Notes under the pieces: model-generated
Told to the model about the DNA's origin: nothing
What the model saw: the letters and a program-made list of their open reading frames with translations, nothing else
Databases searched by the model: none
NCBI RefSeq assembly: GCF_000282215.1
Contig: NZ_AKJS01000027.1
Location: forward strand, 1-35,555
DNA from: Pseudomonas sp. GM21
Lineage (GTDB): Bacteria > Pseudomonadota > Gammaproteobacteria > Pseudomonadales > Pseudomonadaceae
Direction: 5' to 3'
Length of the DNA stretch: 35,555 bases
Shown: piece after piece, positions 33,712 to 35,555 of the stretch
Layout of the letters: each line of letters begins with the position of its first letter
Numbering within the stretch: position 1 is the stretch's first letter
Position numbers and translations under genes: made by a program

Positions 33712-33726
33712 ATACTTTATATGTAT
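33712..33726. promoter_or_regulatory. Possible brnTA operator
   Basis: ATAC (33712-33715) and GTAT (33723-33726) form an inverted repeat around an AT-rich centre, 6-20 nt before the brnT ATG. On the minus strand it reads TATACATATAAAGTATGCAT, which also contains -10-like sequences. It is a plausible BrnA autoregulation site. No clear ribosome site precedes the ATG. Confidence 0.4.
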
Positions 33727-33880
33727 AAGCGAGAGGCGACCGTACCGGCGGTCACTTGGACTACCAAAGGCTAGTGGGGAATGCGCAAGGGCCGCGTCAT
33801 GATGTATTTCAAAAATTTTGAAGGGCGGCAAGCCGCACAAACAGGGAGGAAATGAACGGGTGGTCATAATCCGGACGATA

Positions 33881-33894
33881 AGTTGTATACAACT
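33881..33894. promoter_or_regulatory. GntR-type operator upstream of the purine permease
   Basis: AGTTGTATACAACT is a perfect 14-bp palindrome with the core TTGTATACAA common to FadR/VanR-branch GntR regulators. It lies 67 nt before the permease ATG. A weaker copy, TTGAATACAG, lies at 33917-33926. No GntR gene is in the window. Confidence 0.6.
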
Positions 33895-33961
33895 CTATAG
33901 ACATTTGTCCGTGATCTTGAATACAGTGTGCGCATAACAAAAACCAGGGAACCCCCCCAAC

Positions 33962-35479
33962 ATGAAAACGCCCCATGTTTCACACCAACGGCCTGAGGAT
34001 GAAAACCTTGGGATCGGCGCGAATATGGCTTACGGCCTGCAACATGTTCTGACCATGTACGGCGGCATCGTCGCGGTGCCTTTGATCATCGGTCAGGCCG
34101 CCGGACTCTCGCCGGCGGACATCGGTTTGTTGATTGCTGCTTCATTGTTTGCAGGGGGGCTGGCGACGTTACTCCAGACCCTTGGTTTACCGTTTTTCGG
34201 TTGTCAGTTGCCGCTGGTACAGGGCGTATCGTTCTCGGGCGTCGCGACCATGGTGGCGATTGTCAGCAGTGGCGGGGAGGGCGGGTTTCAGTCGATTCTC
34301 GGGGCGGTGATTGCCGCATCGTTGATTGGCTTGTTGATCACGCCGGTATTCTCGCGCATCACCAAGTTCTTCCCGCCGCTGGTCACGGGCATTGTGATCA
34401 CCACCATCGGCCTGACGCTGATGCCGGTGGCTGCGCGCTGGGCCATGGGCGGTAATAGCCATGCTCCGGACTTCGGCAGCATGGCGAACATTGGTCTGGC
34501 GGCAGTGACGTTGGTGTTGGTGCTGCTGCTGAGCAAGATAGGCAGCGCGACCATTTCCCGGTTGTCGATTCTGCTGGCGATGGTCATCGGTACGGTCATC
34601 GCAGTGTTCCTTGGCATGGCGGACTTTTCGTCTGTTACCGAGGGCCCGATGTTCGGCTTCCCGACGCCGTTCCATTTCGGCATGCCGACCTTCCACTTCG
34701 CCGCCATCCTGTCGATGTGCATCGTGGTCATGGTGACGCTGGTGGAAACCTCTGCGGACATCCTCGCCGTCGGTGAAATCATCGACACCAAAGTCGACTC
34801 CAAACGCTTGGGCAACGGCCTGCGCGCCGATATGCTGTCGAGCATGATTGCGCCAATCTTCGGCTCGTTTACCCAAAGCGCCTTCGCCCAGAACGTCGGG
34901 CTGGTGGCGGTGACCGGGATCAAGAGTCGCTTTGTGGTCGCCACGGGTGGTTTGTTTCTGGTGATTCTCGGCTTGCTGCCCTTCATGGGCCGGGTCATCG
35001 CGGCGGTGCCGACGTCGGTCCTTGGTGGTGCCGGGATCGTGCTGTTCGGCACCGTGGCGGCCAGTGGTATTCGTACGCTGTCCAAGGTTGACTACCGCAA
35101 CAACGTCAACCTGATCATCGTCGCCACCTCCATCGGTTTCGGCATGATCCCTATCGCTGCACCGAACTTCTACGACCACTTCCCAAGCTGGTTCGCGACC
35201 ATCTTCCACTCGGGTATCAGCTCGTCGGCGATCATGGCCATCGTGCTCAACCTGACCTTCAACCACCTCACGGCCGGTAACTCGGATCAGCAGTCGGTGT
35301 TCGCGGCCGGTACTGAGCGTGTGTTGCGTTATCAGGATCTGGCAGCGTTGCGTGAAGGGGATTACTTCAGCGAAGGCAAGCTGCATGACTGCGACGGGAA
35401 AGAAATCCCGGTGGTTGAGGTGGACCACGGGCATGGAGAGCCGCGTGCGGCGCATGCGAAAAGCAGTGAGCATGTCTGA
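33962..35479 (+). CDS. NCS2 family nucleobase (xanthine/uric acid/uracil) permease
   Basis: This is a 505-residue inner-membrane proton/cation symporter of the NAT/NCS2 family with about 14 predicted membrane segments. GLQHVLTMYGGIVAVPLIIG (about 25-44) is the first segment. GCQLPLVQGVSFSGVATM carries the QH/QGxSF substrate region, VTLVETSADILAVGEII the Glu of the substrate-binding helix, and GSFTQSAFAQNVGLVAVTGIKSRFV the NAT signature (QNxGxxxxT). The wording SAFAQNVGLV and the long C-terminal tail, rich in acidic and His residues, suggest a purine (xanthine or urate) rather than uracil carrier, but the substrate cannot be settled. A run of Cs precedes the ATG, with AGGGA 12 nt away. A GntR-type operator lies upstream. 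Confidence 0.92.
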   Translation: MKTPHVSHQRPEDENLGIGANMAYGLQHVLTMYGGIVAVPLIIGQAAGLSPADIGLLIAASLFAGGLATLLQTLGLPFFGCQLPLVQGVSFSGVATMVAIVSSGGEGGFQSILGAVIAASLIGLLITPVFSRITKFFPPLVTGIVITTIGLTLMPVAARWAMGGNSHAPDFGSMANIGLAAVTLVLVLLLSKIGSATISRLSILLAMVIGTVIAVFLGMADFSSVTEGPMFGFPTPFHFGMPTFHFAAILSMCIVVMVTLVETSADILAVGEIIDTKVDSKRLGNGLRADMLSSMIAPIFGSFTQSAFAQNVGLVAVTGIKSRFVVATGGLFLVILGLLPFMGRVIAAVPTSVLGGAGIVLFGTVAASGIRTLSKVDYRNNVNLIIVATSIGFGMIPIAAPNFYDHFPSWFATIFHSGISSSAIMAIVLNLTFNHLTAGNSDQQSVFAAGTERVLRYQDLAALREGDYFSEGKLHDCDGKEIPVVEVDHGHGEPRAAHAKSSEHV

Positions 35480-35506
35480 CCACATTCAAGGCATGGAAAT
35501 ATAAAC

Positions 35507-35532
35507 AAGGCGTCCTTCGGGACGCCTTTTTT
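35507..35532 (+). terminator. Terminator of the permease gene
   Basis: AAGGCGTCC (35507-35515) pairs with GGACGCCTT (35520-35528) around a TTCG loop and runs into a T tract. It lies 27 nt after the stop. Confidence 0.93.
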
Positions 35533-35555
35533 ATGGTGCGCCAGGCATGGCGCGT

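Noticed and set aside
34187..35485. 432-residue minus-strand open frame opposite the permease
   Set aside because: It is a His/Arg/Gln-rich antisense shadow of a membrane protein gene.
1..35555. CRISPR array, tRNA, rRNA, phage or insertion sequence
   Set aside because: No regularly spaced repeats, tRNA-like cloverleaf, rRNA, integrase or transposase was seen on either strand.

Overview
The window looks like the chromosome of a fluorescent-group Pseudomonas. Codon use is GC-rich and Pseudomonas-like throughout. The gene order matches blocks I remember from P. aeruginosa: csiV-mfd-gap, sth-GDPD-PilZ-lolCDE, and copSR-cupredoxin-queF-mlaA-rssBC-tal-dusA. The intergenic spaces carry Pseudomonas-type REP sequences and a ~110 bp palindromic repeat. 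I saw no phage, integron, insertion sequence, CRISPR array, rRNA or tRNA.

Layout. Positions 1-5950 hold csiV and mfd (minus strand), divergent from a long-form GAPDH gene. Positions 5958-13452 hold a palindromic repeat, apbE, the soluble transhydrogenase sthA, a minus-strand pair (glycerophosphodiesterase and PilZ protein), and the lipoprotein-release operon lolC-lolD-lolE with a strong hairpin between lolD and lolE. Positions 13495-17362 hold a second palindromic repeat, the copper two-component system copRS facing a periplasmic cupredoxin across a cop-box-like site, queF and a REPIN. Positions 17376-23519 hold a DUF4404 protein, a phosphonatase-like protein without catalytic residues, mlaA, a remnant of a second PilZ gene, an RssB-like response regulator/phosphatase with its STAS partner, tal and dusA.

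Positions 23520-35555 are more accessory: a small lipoprotein, a periplasmic cyclohexadienyl-dehydratase-like protein, two divergent L,D-transpeptidases of different families, a frameshifted alpha/beta hydrolase, an orphan protein, a secreted DUF1254/DUF1214 protein, a Gly-rich exported protein, exonuclease III, arylamine N-acetyltransferase, a BrnT/BrnA toxin-antitoxin pair, and an NCS2 purine permease behind a GntR-type operator.

Themes. Envelope biology dominates: Lol transport, MlaA, L,D-transpeptidases, CsiV and copper handling. I see no clearly new multi-gene system. The most informative signals are marks of genome erosion and rearrangement: the paired palindromes at both synteny joints, apbE without nqr genes beside it, the pilZ remnant, the frameshifted hydrolase and the catalytically dead HAD protein. 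The lolD/lolE terminator-like hairpin is the most interesting regulatory signal. All comparisons with other genomes are from memory and no search was run.
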